Source: CAZHNW01 sp942491575 (GTDB lineage Bacteria > Spirochaetota > UBA4802 > UBA5550). From it: a stretch of 64,000 nucleotides of DNA. A program made the translations under genes and the position numbers. The stretch's first letter is position 1. Every line of letters starts with the position of its first letter. Shown here one piece after another: positions 17,604 to 26,959 of this stretch. Location: assembly GCA_942491575.1 (NCBI GenBank), contig CALOBT010000025.1:1054001-1118000 (forward strand), in the 5' to 3' direction. The notes beneath the pieces are model-generated. The model searched no databases. It saw only the letters and a program-made list of their open reading frames with translations, and was not told the origin of the DNA.

Positions 17604-18416
17604 TCACATTTTTCCTTTCAGAAACTCGATACTTCTCTTCACCGCCACATCCGGATCTATGGTGTAACCGAATCCCAATTCCACGGCGAGGAATCCCTCG
17701 TACTTTATTTCCTTCAGTTTATCGAAGAAGAGGTCATAGTGCATTTTACCGTCACCGGGGACCATGTGATCGTCGGTGACTCCCATGTTATCATCGATAT
17801 GAAAATGGGTGGTGACCCCCCGGACCTTGTCCATGGTATCTACTATCGGTTCATGGTTAACAAAGAGATGCCCCGTATCGAGGAGCAGTCCCATATCGCT
17901 ACCGAGTTCCTTTACTGCCCTGAGGCCGTCATCCGTGGTCACTACAAGGTCTGACTCGTAGCGGTTAGCCGGTTCTAGTATCAGCTTCAGGGGCATCCCC
18001 TTTGCATGGGCCAGGAGCTGCGAAAAGCTGTCTATCATGGCATCCCATGCCTCCGCAACGCTCTGACCGTAGAGACTGAAGCCGGGGCATAAACTGACAT
18101 AGGGGGCCTCCACTGCCGCGGCAGCGTCGATGCTTTTTTTCAGGTAGTCGATACTTCCGCTACGGATTGTTTCGTCCGGGGCGGCAAGGTTCGTTGGATA
18201 CCGAAACTGTGCGGGAATAAAATTCGAAATGGCGATGCCGGTTTCATCGAGGGCCGCCTTTACTTCCTTCACATGTTTTTCATCCATATCGTCACAGTAG
18301 GCGTGGGGGCGCCCACCCCAGAGTTCCACTCCGTCGTAGCCGAGTTTTGCGGTGCGGCGTATCGCCTCGGGGAGGCTGTATCTGAAATATACGAATGTTG
18401 AAAGACTCAGTTTCAT
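17604..18416 (-). CDS. TIM-barrel sugar isomerase/epimerase (AP-endonuclease-2 family)
   Basis: A 270-residue xylose-isomerase-like TIM barrel. Metal-binding residues expected for the family are present: a Glu after strand 2 (GYDGVELWGGRPH), the LILEPANRYESD strand, GLLLDTGHLFVNHEP, THFHIDDNMGVTDDHMVPGDG and the terminal VELGFGYTIDPD. Members epimerise or isomerise ketoses or their phosphates (tagatose 3-epimerase, UlaE, hydroxypyruvate isomerase); the substrate here is not identifiable. It overlaps the glycosidase-like gene by 4 bp and precedes fucI, so the three are probably one translationally linked group acting on a single glycan-derived sugar. Confidence 0.82.
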   Translation of the reverse strand: MKLSLSTFVYFRYSLPEAIRRTAKLGYDGVELWGGRPHAYCDDMDEKHVKEVKAALDETGIAISNFIPAQFRYPTNLAAPDETIRSGSIDYLKKSIDAAAAVEAPYVSLCPGFSLYGQSVAEAWDAMIDSFSQLLAHAKGMPLKLILEPANRYESDLVVTTDDGLRAVKELGSDMGLLLDTGHLFVNHEPIVDTMDKVRGVTTHFHIDDNMGVTDDHMVPGDGKMHYDLFFDKLKEIKYEGFLAVELGFGYTIDPDVAVKRSIEFLKGKM

Positions 18417-20935
18417 TTTTCTTCTCCTTCAAAAGTCCAGTCCCGGTTCGGCACTTCCCCCACCAGGTTTGATTTCGTCAGCAGTATGTGGGGCCATGCA
18501 AAGGCCATGGCATCATTCTGCAGCTGTGCCGGGGGTTCATCCCCCGTGTAAGGGGCAACCATGATGGTAAAGCGCTGCCTTCTTCCGGCGAAAGATGGCG
18601 CGTAGGGTTTTATATGATCCGATGCGCTCGCCTGGATGGCAAGGAAGCGCCCCAGTCCAGTGAAGGCGGAGTCATACCTGTACTGGCTGCCGCTATAGCT
18701 GCCGAAGGGATTCATACGGAGGGAAAGGGTGTTACTGTATTCTTCACTGGTCCTTACTGGACAGAAGGCCATGCTGGTCAGCTCATTCGCCGTCTGGGCC
18801 AGGAGTATCCCCCGGCTGCCATTGGAGGCTGCGACCCAGCCATTGGTGATCTGGTTGTTTACGGAATCAAGAACACGGTTTTTTGAAAATATCCCGTAGT
18901 GAAGATCAAAGGTACTTACATGACCACAATAGTTGTGTTTCCATATTCTTAATGGATTTTCGTCCGTACCGGTAATTCCCGGATTAATTTCACATGGCAT
19001 TACCTCTTTCCAGCGGCCGTCCCATGTCTGCTGCAGGCGCTCTGCCTTCCCCTTATCATACTTCTTATGGTCTGTCTCGGGATAATCCACCGTCATGGTG
19101 ACGTAGAACCAGGGAAGATTCGCCGCTACCATTATTTCCCTTTGAAATATTACTTTTTTATTGCCGCGTCCGGGAAGATAAACCTCTCCTTTCAGGTTAA
19201 TAGATCCTGCCACACCTGATGCGTAAACTTCCTTTTTCTCTGTCTGCCATTTAAGGACATCGAGGCGCATGCTGCCGTATGTCACGGAACTTCCAAGGAT
19301 GGATTCACTTTGAAAAATTTTTTCTCCATTTTTTATCTCAGTGCAGATTCCATCTTCATTAAATAGAAGATTTATCAGGCCGTTGCCAATACCGGTTTCG
19401 GAAATTACCACGGGATTTTCTATAGCGGCACCCGGGCTTTCCTCACCAGTTTTTTCGAGGCGGTAGGTTGACTTTTTCCCAGCCTTCATATCCTCTACGA
19501 AAATGATCGAACTCCCTTTTTCATCCTTCACCATGGCGCTGGGAATAATTTTTTTGCCCCTGCAAAGGGCCACCGGCGCATCGGAATCAGCAAGGGGAAT
19601 TCTCACCAGGCTGCGGGATGACTTCACATCAAAGGGAATCACACCGGAGGGTACACCGCGACGGTAATCCATCAGCTGCACTTCATTTTTCTTCAGTTCT
19701 TTCAGGGCACTCCTTTTAAGGATAGCAAAGCCATCGGAAGATTTTGACATAAATTCGCCGACAAGGTTCCGGGCTACACCGAGGCGTGTCAGGTTCATCA
19801 CAGGCGCCGCCATGCCGAAATGGGTGGTAGAGAGAAACCGCAGGCGGGCATCGAAGGCTTCAGAGAATAGCTTTTTTGCCTTTTCGGCAGCCGTTGCCCC
19901 TGCCCTTTTCATCAGGCTCTGAGCCTGCATCTCCATCAGCCGGGACCGGTCAACCCCTGTCCAGAGTCGCTGATTGGACCACTTTTCCGCCCAGCTGGAA
20001 ATCCCGTCAAAGCTGCCGTCCGCGGTATCCTGTCCGATTACAATTTCACCCACCGGCTCATGGGTCTCAAGGTAACGACAGGGAGTGTCGAAGACCACGT
20101 AATCAAGGTCAGCGATGGACTCAACAATTCCCTGGAGGCCGTCCACGGTGCGCCAGAATTTTGGTACCACCGGAACATCAAAGCCTGCCCAGAATTCATC
20201 ATCGGCATCCATATCCACCAGGAGCATCAGGTCCCGGGGATTTTCCATGGCAAGCTGATCTTTGTGCATCCGCTTCACCCATTTACGGATAGAAATATTA
20301 TCAATGAGATCCCCCACATTTACAGCAGGCATCAGTGTCATGGTCTCTTTGATTCCCGGATAGGAGAGAGTCAGGGGATTGTAGCGTTCCTCCGGCGAAA
20401 GGAGTGGCACAAAGTTACTGAAGCCGTTAAAGGGAAGTGAGCTGTAGAAAAGGCTTATGGAATCAATACCAAGGTTTCGGTACATCTTCAGATGTATCGG
20501 GGTGTACATCATCTCCTGGGGGCGCACCATGGCACCGTAGTCTCCGAATAGGTCCTTCAGGCCGGAACCCCCGGGATTACTGATGGCTCGTTTCATGGCG
20601 GCATCAAATTCAAGGGGTGTCGAGGCAGATACCAGGCCGTTATTATAGGACATGAATTCAACCTCGTCCATGCCGCTTTTTACACGTCTCTGCATACCCT
20701 CGATGATATCGGGGCAGTGCTCCGGCATAATCTTCTCAAATGAGAAATAATTTTCGAAGTCCCAGGTACCGCGTACCGGTATTCCCTTTTCGTTGAAGTC
20801 ATCAAGGACCTTCAAAATATGACGAATGATGCGGATGTCCTTTCCGAAACCGAGTTCATCCGGGGTATCCCCACGGTAGGAGTGATAGTAGTTACCGTGA
20901 AATCTGAACGCTATATGAATACTTGCTGAAACCAT
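18413..20935 (-). CDS. Large GH38/GH57-like glycoside hydrolase or lyase-type protein
   Basis: An 840-residue cytoplasmic-looking protein without signal peptide. The N-terminal 330 residues look like the (beta/alpha)7 barrel of GH38/GH57 enzymes, starting with a strand and metal-site-like motif (IHIAFRFHGNYYHSYRGD) and containing DLMLLVDMDADDEFW, a plausible acidic active-site strand. Residues about 360-385 (DARLRFLSTTHFGMAAPVMN) are helical and histidine-containing, and the last 400 are beta-rich, as in the C-terminal sandwiches of alpha-mannosidases. Family assignment is tentative. The ATG at 20935 is preferred over a TTG at 20953 because AAGGGG lies about 8 nt before it. Its place between KDG genes and fucI suggests it trims an imported oligosaccharide. 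Confidence 0.55.
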   Translation of the reverse strand: MVSASIHIAFRFHGNYYHSYRGDTPDELGFGKDIRIIRHILKVLDDFNEKGIPVRGTWDFENYFSFEKIMPEHCPDIIEGMQRRVKSGMDEVEFMSYNNGLVSASTPLEFDAAMKRAISNPGGSGLKDLFGDYGAMVRPQEMMYTPIHLKMYRNLGIDSISLFYSSLPFNGFSNFVPLLSPEERYNPLTLSYPGIKETMTLMPAVNVGDLIDNISIRKWVKRMHKDQLAMENPRDLMLLVDMDADDEFWAGFDVPVVPKFWRTVDGLQGIVESIADLDYVVFDTPCRYLETHEPVGEIVIGQDTADGSFDGISSWAEKWSNQRLWTGVDRSRLMEMQAQSLMKRAGATAAEKAKKLFSEAFDARLRFLSTTHFGMAAPVMNLTRLGVARNLVGEFMSKSSDGFAILKRSALKELKKNEVQLMDYRRGVPSGVIPFDVKSSRSLVRIPLADSDAPVALCRGKKIIPSAMVKDEKGSSIIFVEDMKAGKKSTYRLEKTGEESPGAAIENPVVISETGIGNGLINLLFNEDGICTEIKNGEKIFQSESILGSSVTYGSMRLDVLKWQTEKKEVYASGVAGSINLKGEVYLPGRGNKKVIFQREIMVAANLPWFYVTMTVDYPETDHKKYDKGKAERLQQTWDGRWKEVMPCEINPGITGTDENPLRIWKHNYCGHVSTFDLHYGIFSKNRVLDSVNNQITNGWVAASNGSRGILLAQTANELTSMAFCPVRTSEEYSNTLSLRMNPFGSYSGSQYRYDSAFTGLGRFLAIQASASDHIKPYAPSFAGRRQRFTIMVAPYTGDEPPAQLQNDAMAFAWPHILLTKSNLVGEVPNRDWTFEGEEK

Positions 20936-21079
20936 TGTTTTATTCCCCTTCAAGAAGTTTCTTTATTGCCTTTGCCCCGTCAACGGCACTTCTTCTCAAG
21001 CTCGGCGCCTGTCCGGGAAAAACTTCAGGCGGTTGCGGGTCTCAGGTGAGAGATGCTATTACCATATATTTGAATCCAC

Positions 21080-22147
21080 TCAGCGACTGATACGTCCCGA
21101 TGCATCCCCGCCGTAGAGTTTCATAATATCATCCAGGGATGAAAGATTCACATCACCTTCTATTGAATGATTCAGGCATGAAGCCGCCACGGCAAAATTG
21201 AGGGCATCTTCTCCCGAGTCAAAATTAGAGAGGCCGTAGATAAGTCCCGCGGCGAAACTGTCTCCACCGCCGACACGGTCTACGATATCGGTTATCTCAT
21301 ATGTTCGGGAAAAGACTGTTTCCTTCCCGTCACCGAGACAGGCGCTCCAGCGGTTATGGGAAGCGGAGACAGACTCCCTGAGTGTTATGGCAAGGAGAGA
21401 GAGATCACCGTAGGTATCAAAAACACGCCGGGAAAGTTCACTGTAACGATCCCGGTCGATCTCACCGTGAGTGGGATCAAGGTCTGTACCAATGCCGAGA
21501 CTCTTCTGCACATCCTCTTCATTGGCAATGATCACATCAGCCAGCAGGGCCAGTTTAGGCATCACATCCTTTGCGTCTTTTCCATAGTTCCAGAGTTTCG
21601 CCCTGAAATTAAGATCAATGGAGACGATCGCCCCCTGTTTTTTTGCCTCTTCAGCTGCCTTAAAGCTCAGAGCCGATGCAGTTTCAGACAATGCCGGGGT
21701 GATACCGGTAATATGAAACCAGGAAACCCCGGACATGACAGACTTCCAGTCAATTTCGTCAGACCTGAGGGTACAGATGGCACTCCCGCTGCGGTCATAT
21801 ATTACCGATGAGGGACGCTGGTTTGCCCCCTTCTCCAGAAAATAAAGCCCCATCCGTGAATTTTTCTTCTTAACAATCCCGGATACATCCACGTTAAAAC
21901 CACGGAGTATCCGCAGCGCCTGCTCTCCCATGGCATTTTCAGGCAGGGCAGAAATAAACCGTGACTGCAGGCCCATATTGGCAAGGCTCACCAGTACATT
22001 CGATTCACCGCCCCCGAAGGTTGCCTTCAGTTCAGGGGACTGGAACATTTTCTCAAATCCTGGAGCGGAGAGCCGCAGCATGATTTCGCCCATTGCGGCA
22101 TATACTCCTTTTTTACCCAGAGGGCCCTTTTCAAATTTTATTGTCAT
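21080..22147 (-). CDS. kdgK: 2-keto-3-deoxygluconate kinase (PfkB family)
   Basis: A 355-residue ribokinase/PfkB-family sugar kinase. The N-terminal substrate motif (TFGGGESNVLVSLANMGL) and the C-terminal PfkB signature with catalytic Asp296 (DRVGGGDSFAAGLIYGL) are intact. It phosphorylates KDG to KDPG in the cytoplasm, using ATP. The function is fixed mainly by context: kdgA starts 15 bp upstream on the same strand, and uxuA and the reductase complete the pathway. Slightly longer than typical KdgK (310-340 aa). Confidence 0.88.
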   Translation of the reverse strand: MTIKFEKGPLGKKGVYAAMGEIMLRLSAPGFEKMFQSPELKATFGGGESNVLVSLANMGLQSRFISALPENAMGEQALRILRGFNVDVSGIVKKKNSRMGLYFLEKGANQRPSSVIYDRSGSAICTLRSDEIDWKSVMSGVSWFHITGITPALSETASALSFKAAEEAKKQGAIVSIDLNFRAKLWNYGKDAKDVMPKLALLADVIIANEEDVQKSLGIGTDLDPTHGEIDRDRYSELSRRVFDTYGDLSLLAITLRESVSASHNRWSACLGDGKETVFSRTYEITDIVDRVGGGDSFAAGLIYGLSNFDSGEDALNFAVAASCLNHSIEGDVNLSSLDDIMKLYGGDASGRISR

Positions 22148-22161
22148 GGTTTCATACTCCG

Positions 22162-22827
22162 CTATAGTTTGTTAACCAGATCTACGCAGCCGCGTATCTT
22201 TGCGGTCAGTTCATCAAAGCGGCCTTCCTTTATCATCTTCGAGTCAAAAAGCTTTGATCCCATGCCGACACATACTGCCCCTGCATCAAACCAGGCACGA
22301 CAGTTCTCCTCGGTTGGCTCCACTCCGCCTGTGGGCATGATCTCTGCGAAGGGCATTGGACCCATAACTCCCTTTATCATAGCGGGACCGCCGCAGGCAC
22401 CACCGGGAAAAAGTTTGCAGATATCAGCTCCGAGTATATGTGCCTGCATAATTTCTGTGGGGGTGCCGCACCCCGGCATATAGGGAATCTTTCGGGTATT
22501 GCAGACCTTTGCAGCATCTTCACTGATGCATGGTGAAACTATAAAATCAGCCCCGGCATTTATATATTGAGCTGCAGTGGCTCCATCCATGACAGAACCG
22601 GCACCGAGTACTATTCCCGGAAACTTTGCCTTAACTTCCTTTACCATGGCGGAAAAGACAGAAAGGGCGTCATCACCGCGGTTTACAAATTCAACAACCC
22701 GAAGCCCCCCCTCCGCGCATGACTTCAGCAAATTCAGTGCTGTTTCGATATCCTCATGATGAAAGAGACCCACAAGCCTTGTTTCCCGGACAGTCTGAAG
22801 TGTCTCATGTTTTTTGTAACGCGCCAT
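22162..22827 (-). CDS. kdgA: KDPG aldolase (bifunctional KDPG/KHG type)
   Basis: A 221-residue class I aldolase cleaving 2-keto-3-deoxy-6-phosphogluconate into pyruvate and glyceraldehyde-3-phosphate. The Schiff-base lysine is Lys138 (ADICKLFPG), the general-base glutamate is Glu46 (VVEFVNR), and the LGAGSVMDGATAAQYINAGADFIVSP and MPTGGVEPT strands are typical of the Eda/KdgA family. The start overlaps the uxuA stop by one base, so the two are translationally coupled. Confidence 0.92.
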   Translation of the reverse strand: MARYKKHETLQTVRETRLVGLFHHEDIETALNLLKSCAEGGLRVVEFVNRGDDALSVFSAMVKEVKAKFPGIVLGAGSVMDGATAAQYINAGADFIVSPCISEDAAKVCNTRKIPYMPGCGTPTEIMQAHILGADICKLFPGGACGGPAMIKGVMGPMPFAEIMPTGGVEPTEENCRAWFDAGAVCVGMGSKLFDSKMIKEGRFDELTAKIRGCVDLVNKL

Positions 22828-23873
22828 TACTTACTCCCCCTTTTCATTTTTTCTATCGCCTCCCAGAGTCCCTGGAGGTAAACCACTCCCATGGCCCGGT
22901 CATAAAGACCGTATCCGGGTTTTCTTTCTTCATTCCATACATTGCGTCCATGGTCAGGGCGCATCGGGCCGTCGAATCCGGTATCATGGTAGGCCTTGAC
23001 TATTTCGAAAAGATCAAGACTTCCGTCATCGGAGAGATGGGCCGACTCATGGAATTCCTTCTCACCGGTAATTTTAATATTTCGGACATGGGAGAAGTGT
23101 ATGCGCCCTTCCCCGCTGAAGCGCCGGACAATTTTTGGAATATCATTTTCACGATTTGAACCGAGTGAACCGGAACAGAGGGCAAGACCATTTGCACGGC
23201 GATCTACCAGGCGGAGAAACCGGTTGAGATTTTCTTCTGATGTAATTATTCTCGGTATCCCCAGTACAGGCCAGGGGGGATCATCTGGGTGAATCGCAAG
23301 AAGCACCCCCGCCTCTTCAGCAACGGGTATTACTTCCTTTAAAAAATATTCAAGATTGTCCCACAGGTCCTCTTCGGAAAGGGCCCGGCTCTCCTTAAGC
23401 ATTGCCTCAAGGGTTTCCGGGGTATAGGTGGTGCTCCATGCGGGAAGTTCACTGGTCAGGTCAAGTTTTTCCAGGTCGTCATGGTTATAGCTCAGAGCCG
23501 TGGAACCGTCAGGGAGCTCCATTGAGAGACTGGTACGAATCCAGTCGAAGGCAAGCATGAAGTTATAGCAGACAACAGGAATTCCCGCCGTCCCTGCATT
23601 CCGGAGACTTTCTTTGAATATGCCAATCAGTTCATCCCGGTTCTCCTTTCCAAGTTTTATATCTTCATGAACCGGGATACTTTCAATGACATCAAGGGTA
23701 AAACCTGAATCTTCGCAGAGGGAAACCAGTTTCTGGAAACGCTCAACGGGAATAATCTCATCTGCGGGGATATCAAATGCTGAGGTAACGATTCCCGTCA
23801 CGCCGGGAATCTGGCGGATTTCGTCGAGGGTCACGGGATCATCGGGACCGAACCATCTGAATGTTACTTTCAT
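22827..23873 (-). CDS. uxuA: D-mannonate dehydratase
   Basis: A 348-residue TIM-barrel enzyme that dehydrates D-mannonate to 2-keto-3-deoxy-D-gluconate using Mn2+ or Fe2+. The N-terminus (MKVTFRWFGPDDPVTLDEIRQIPGV) is highly characteristic, and metal-site strands LAIHPDDPPWPVLGIPRI, GLALCSGSLGS, IHFSHVRNIK and GPMRPDHGRNVW are all present. The length is in the family range (330-395). Operon order reductase, uxuA, kdgA, kdgK matches the biochemical order of steps. Confidence 0.95.
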   Translation of the reverse strand: MKVTFRWFGPDDPVTLDEIRQIPGVTGIVTSAFDIPADEIIPVERFQKLVSLCEDSGFTLDVIESIPVHEDIKLGKENRDELIGIFKESLRNAGTAGIPVVCYNFMLAFDWIRTSLSMELPDGSTALSYNHDDLEKLDLTSELPAWSTTYTPETLEAMLKESRALSEEDLWDNLEYFLKEVIPVAEEAGVLLAIHPDDPPWPVLGIPRIITSEENLNRFLRLVDRRANGLALCSGSLGSNRENDIPKIVRRFSGEGRIHFSHVRNIKITGEKEFHESAHLSDDGSLDLFEIVKAYHDTGFDGPMRPDHGRNVWNEERKPGYGLYDRAMGVVYLQGLWEAIEKMKRGSK

Positions 23874-23882
23874 ACGCTTCTC

Positions 23883-24704
23883 CTATATATTATCAACGAG
23901 AAATCCGCCGTCGACTGGAATATCGATACCGGTTATAAAGTTTGCCGCTTCATTGCTGGCAAGAAAGAGTATTGCCCCCTGAATTTCTTTATAGTCACCG
24001 AAACGTCCCATGGGGGTTCGCGAAATAATCTTTTCTCCCCTTTCGGTCAATACCAGGGGTTCATCCTGCTCGATAAGGAGATCATGATTCTGTTTCCCCA
24101 CAAAAACTCCCGGGGATACCGAATTTACCCGAATTCCATGCCGGGCAAATTCAAGGGCCGCTCCCCTGGTCAGATTCATGACACCCGCCTTGGCAGCGCC
24201 GTAGGCCCAGACTCCGCTCCATGGAGAATATGCCGTCATGGAAGTAAAATTAATAATGGAGCCCTTATGGCCTGCTTCAATCCAGCGACCGGCAAAAACC
24301 TGTGTAGGAAGTATCATCCCCGCTACGAGATTCATGTAGAGCACTTTCTGGAAGAGTTCGATGTCCTGTTCGACAAAACTCGACTTTCCGCGGTTTCCTC
24401 CAACCCCGTTTACTAAAACATCCGGTATCCCGGAAAAGTCTTCGGTTTTTTGAAAGGCAGCCGCAAGGGCGGAATGGCTTCCGCAATCGACTGCCTGTAT
24501 ATCCAGTTTCATATCCTTCAGGTCAAGACGCCCGGTAATTGCATCCCGGGCCTCCTTCAGGGCTTTTTCTTCCAAATCCCAGAGACTAACCGCCGCCCCT
24601 GCCCGCAGAAATCCTTCTGCGATATAGCCGGCGATAAGGCCTGCTCCGCCGGTAATCACCACAATCTTGCCATTGTAGCCAAATATTTCTTCTGAAAAAT
24701 TCAT
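23883..24704 (-). CDS. SDR-type D-fructuronate reductase / mannonate oxidoreductase
   Basis: A 273-residue classical short-chain dehydrogenase: nucleotide motif TGGAGLIAG (18-26), NGVGG in the NNAG position, catalytic Ser in NFTSMTAYS, and YGAAK holding the Tyr-Lys pair, ending VDGGFLVDN. Given its position 9 bp upstream of uxuA, it most likely reduces D-fructuronate to D-mannonate, replacing the unrelated UxuB long-chain enzyme; that is inferred from context. It is the first gene of the minus-strand operon, with a LacI-type operator at 24749-24760. Confidence 0.82.
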   Translation of the reverse strand: MNFSEEIFGYNGKIVVITGGAGLIAGYIAEGFLRAGAAVSLWDLEEKALKEARDAITGRLDLKDMKLDIQAVDCGSHSALAAAFQKTEDFSGIPDVLVNGVGGNRGKSSFVEQDIELFQKVLYMNLVAGMILPTQVFAGRWIEAGHKGSIINFTSMTAYSPWSGVWAYGAAKAGVMNLTRGAALEFARHGIRVNSVSPGVFVGKQNHDLLIEQDEPLVLTERGEKIISRTPMGRFGDYKEIQGAILFLASNEAANFITGIDIPVDGGFLVDNI

Positions 24705-24741
24705 TCCACACCTCGTTCGTTAAAGGCTCACGGCAATTTAT

Positions 24742-24768
24742 TTTAGTTTTTGCGCGCAAACAACTAAA
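24742..24768. promoter_or_regulatory. LacI-family operator before the uronate operon
   Basis: A perfect 12-bp palindrome TTTGCGCGCAAA (24749-24760) with central CG, as bound by LacI/GalR proteins, flanked by outer repeats TTTAGTT and AACTAAA (one base asymmetric). It lies 38-64 bp upstream of the reductase ATG. A possible minus-strand promoter (TTGTTT, 17 bp, TAAATT) overlaps it. The LacI gene at 25288 is the natural candidate regulator. Confidence 0.6.
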
Positions 24769-24941
24769 GTATGGTCAATATAATAATGCGCACTCCTCTT
24801 CGTCAAGAAAAATTTCATCCAGGGTGCTTTTTCAATTCAGTATAGAATATGCAAATGCTGGAATCAAGTATATCAGAGGTGAGGAAGTAAAATTTTAGTG
24901 AAAAATGTAAATCTGATTAAGCTTCATATATTGAGTATTGA

Positions 24942-24952
24942 GGCTCTGAGCC
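24942..24952 (+). repeat. GGCTCTGAGCC palindrome, copy 1
   Basis: An 11-bp palindrome with central T, found in the same orientation at 53516, 53544 and 59194 in other intergenic regions. Here it is 238 bp upstream of the fructuronate-reductase start. Confidence 0.5.
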
Positions 24953-25287
24953 CTAAAACATACGATTAAACTAAATACAGCAACTCAATGTCTGAAATAT
25001 TCGAATCAGTGAAATATTTACCCGTAAAACACACTTTACATTTACTCATTTTTGAATCATAATTGCACACGGTTGAAGACACCTAACAGAGGAGGGAATA
25101 TTTTTAAAGAAGCGGGCAACAGGGTCACTATGATGAAAGTAAACAAGAGTGGGCACATGGTTCTTTTTTATAATGGCGGACCGAAAATAAAGGCCCTTTT
25201 TATAAAACTTTTAACTAAATAATCCAATAGAAGCTAAAGGGAGATCATGGGGCCTGGCGGACAGACCTCATGACTTTGTTCAATCCC

Positions 25288-26283
25288 CTACTTCCTCACA
25301 CTATCGCCCTTGACAATTTCACCGTCCATTTCAATACGGAGATTACGGTTACTCTTGTTCAGGATATTATCACGCAACCAGCGGGCCGCAAGGAAACCCA
25401 TATCATAGGAAGGCAGACGAACCGTAGCAAGAAGTGGTTTATAGATTTTTCTCAAAGGGGAATCATCAAAGCCCGTCACTGAAATATCATCAGGCACCTT
25501 TTTTTCCCTTTCCTTAATTCCATTAATTAATTTAATCGCAAGAAAGTCATTAAAACATACGACGGCATCACAATTCCGTTCGATAAAGTAGTCTGCACTC
25601 TCTTCACTGACTGTAAGCATATCTTCAATGAAAAGCACCAGGTCCTCATCAACTCTGATACCGGATTCCAAAAGTGCCGTCCGGTATCCGCGATACCTGT
25701 CCTGATTATTTCTATTATTGGAGTGTCCGAAGTAACCGATACGGCGGCAGCCACGTTCTATCAACATGGTACAGAGTTCAATTACAGCCTTATATCCATT
25801 GCAGATGACGTAATTCTCTTCCTTCATCACCCTGCTCAGAAAAACATAGGGAATCTTTCTTTTTTTCAAAAACTCCATATGCTCAGAATCTATATCACGA
25901 TAAGCAAAAAGGATTCCATCAACCCCGGGAATCTCCTGTTCTATCTCTGCCATAAAATCTTCAATAGAGATAATTTCGATACTTTTTTTATCGTCGGCAA
26001 ATGCCTCATTAATTGCACTGATCAGTTCGGATATATTCAGAAAAGGATTAACTGAAAGTTCTGACTCTTCAGGAACAACAACCAGTAATTTTAATTGAGA
26101 CCTGGTAAGGGGACGTTTACGTTTTGGCAGGGTGAAATTATGCTCTGCGGCGACTTCCAGTACCCGCTTCCGAGTTTCCATTGATATTCCCGGTTCATTA
26201 TTTAAAGCACGGGATACGGAACTTATGGAGACACCGCAGATGCCGGCTATATCTTCAAGTTTGATTTTTCCCTCTTTTTTCAA
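25288..26283 (-). CDS. LacI/GalR-family transcriptional regulator
   Basis: A 331-residue repressor: N-terminal LacI helix-turn-helix (IKLEDIAGICGVSISSVSRALN, about residues 5-27) with hinge, then a periplasmic-binding-protein-like effector domain (about 65-325, with VTGFDDSPLRKIYKPLLATVRLPSYDMG). It lies upstream of the uronate operon on the same strand and probably controls the CG-centred operator at 24749; the inducer may be a uronate or KDG-pathway intermediate (inference). Confidence 0.9.
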   Translation of the reverse strand: MKKEGKIKLEDIAGICGVSISSVSRALNNEPGISMETRKRVLEVAAEHNFTLPKRKRPLTRSQLKLLVVVPEESELSVNPFLNISELISAINEAFADDKKSIEIISIEDFMAEIEQEIPGVDGILFAYRDIDSEHMEFLKKRKIPYVFLSRVMKEENYVICNGYKAVIELCTMLIERGCRRIGYFGHSNNRNNQDRYRGYRTALLESGIRVDEDLVLFIEDMLTVSEESADYFIERNCDAVVCFNDFLAIKLINGIKEREKKVPDDISVTGFDDSPLRKIYKPLLATVRLPSYDMGFLAARWLRDNILNKSNRNLRIEMDGEIVKGDSVRK

Positions 26284-26298
26284 CGGTTTCTCCTGGCG

Positions 26299-26715
26299 CT
26301 ACTGATACTGACCAGTCTCTTTATTATTGTAAACATAAAACTTTAACCGGTCCAACACCTGGTTGCTTTCTGTAACATGAAGAATAACGATCTGGTATTC
26401 ACCGGGCTGATAACCCTTGATGGATCCGTGAACAGCTTTCTTTTCAAGATCAATATAATCGGATCTGCTTGTGTACTCTATCCAGCCAATTTCTTTTTTT
26501 TGAATAACAATACCGATATTCCTTCTTGCCGTTACTTCAGGAAATACATAGGTCCACTGAACTTCTTCACGAACATCACATTCAAAAGAGCCGGTTGTTT
26601 TCCGGAAAACATCATCACTGAACCTTCTCAGGGCAAACTCGCCTTTAAGTTTGCCGCAGGAGCCAAATAAAATCAATGCCGGAAGAATAATGATAAACAC
26701 TCGGCAATATTTCAT
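26299..26715 (-). CDS. Hypothetical lipoprotein
   Basis: A 138-residue protein with a lipoprotein signal peptide (MKYCRVFIIILPALILFGSC, acylated Cys20), so it should be membrane-anchored in the envelope. The mature part is beta-rich with no recognised domain. The ATG at 26715 gives a normal signal peptide; an ATG at 26730 overlapping the upstream stop is possible. It sits between a small membrane protein and the LacI gene, 15 bp from the latter. Function unknown. Confidence 0.65.
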   Translation of the reverse strand: MKYCRVFIIILPALILFGSCGKLKGEFALRRFSDDVFRKTTGSFECDVREEVQWTYVFPEVTARRNIGIVIQKKEIGWIEYTSRSDYIDLEKKAVHGSIKGYQPGEYQIVILHVTESNQVLDRLKFYVYNNKETGQYQ

Positions 26716-26719
26716 ATAA

Positions 26720-26932
26720 TTAGTCCACATGATACTCGTCTTTATCCAGTTCTATTACATCTTTATCCCGACCCCCGGCACCGGGACGGTTCACACTATT
26801 TCGTTTCTGGTTATCCATCCGTTTTTGAGCCTCATTGACATTCTTTTTCACAAAAAAAATAAATCTGACAAGGCTGTATATGAGATAGACGAAAAAACCT
26901 ATAAATATAAGTTTAAATAGATTAACTAGCAT
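26720..26932 (-). CDS. Small membrane protein (DUF4834-like)
   Basis: A 70-residue protein with one N-terminal hydrophobic helix (LFKLIFIGFFVYLIYSLVRFIFFV) and a charged cytoplasmic tail ending DKDEYHVD. The build resembles DUF4834-type proteins. The ATG at 26932 follows GGGGA; the frame extends further upstream without a better start. The stop overlaps the alternative start of the lipoprotein gene, so the two are probably coupled. Function unknown. Confidence 0.6.
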   Translation of the reverse strand: MLVNLFKLIFIGFFVYLIYSLVRFIFFVKKNVNEAQKRMDNQKRNSVNRPGAGGRDKDVIELDKDEYHVD

Positions 26933-26959
26933 ATTTTCCCCGTTATTTAACGAATAAAG

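Larger units (their letters stand above)
24705..25287. other. 583-bp spacer between LacI gene and uronate operon
   Basis: Contains the operator at 24742-24768 and one copy of the GGCTCTGAGCC palindrome (24942-24952). The remaining 400 bp, A/T-rich and full of stops on both strands, shows no gene or RNA I recognise. Confidence 0.5.
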
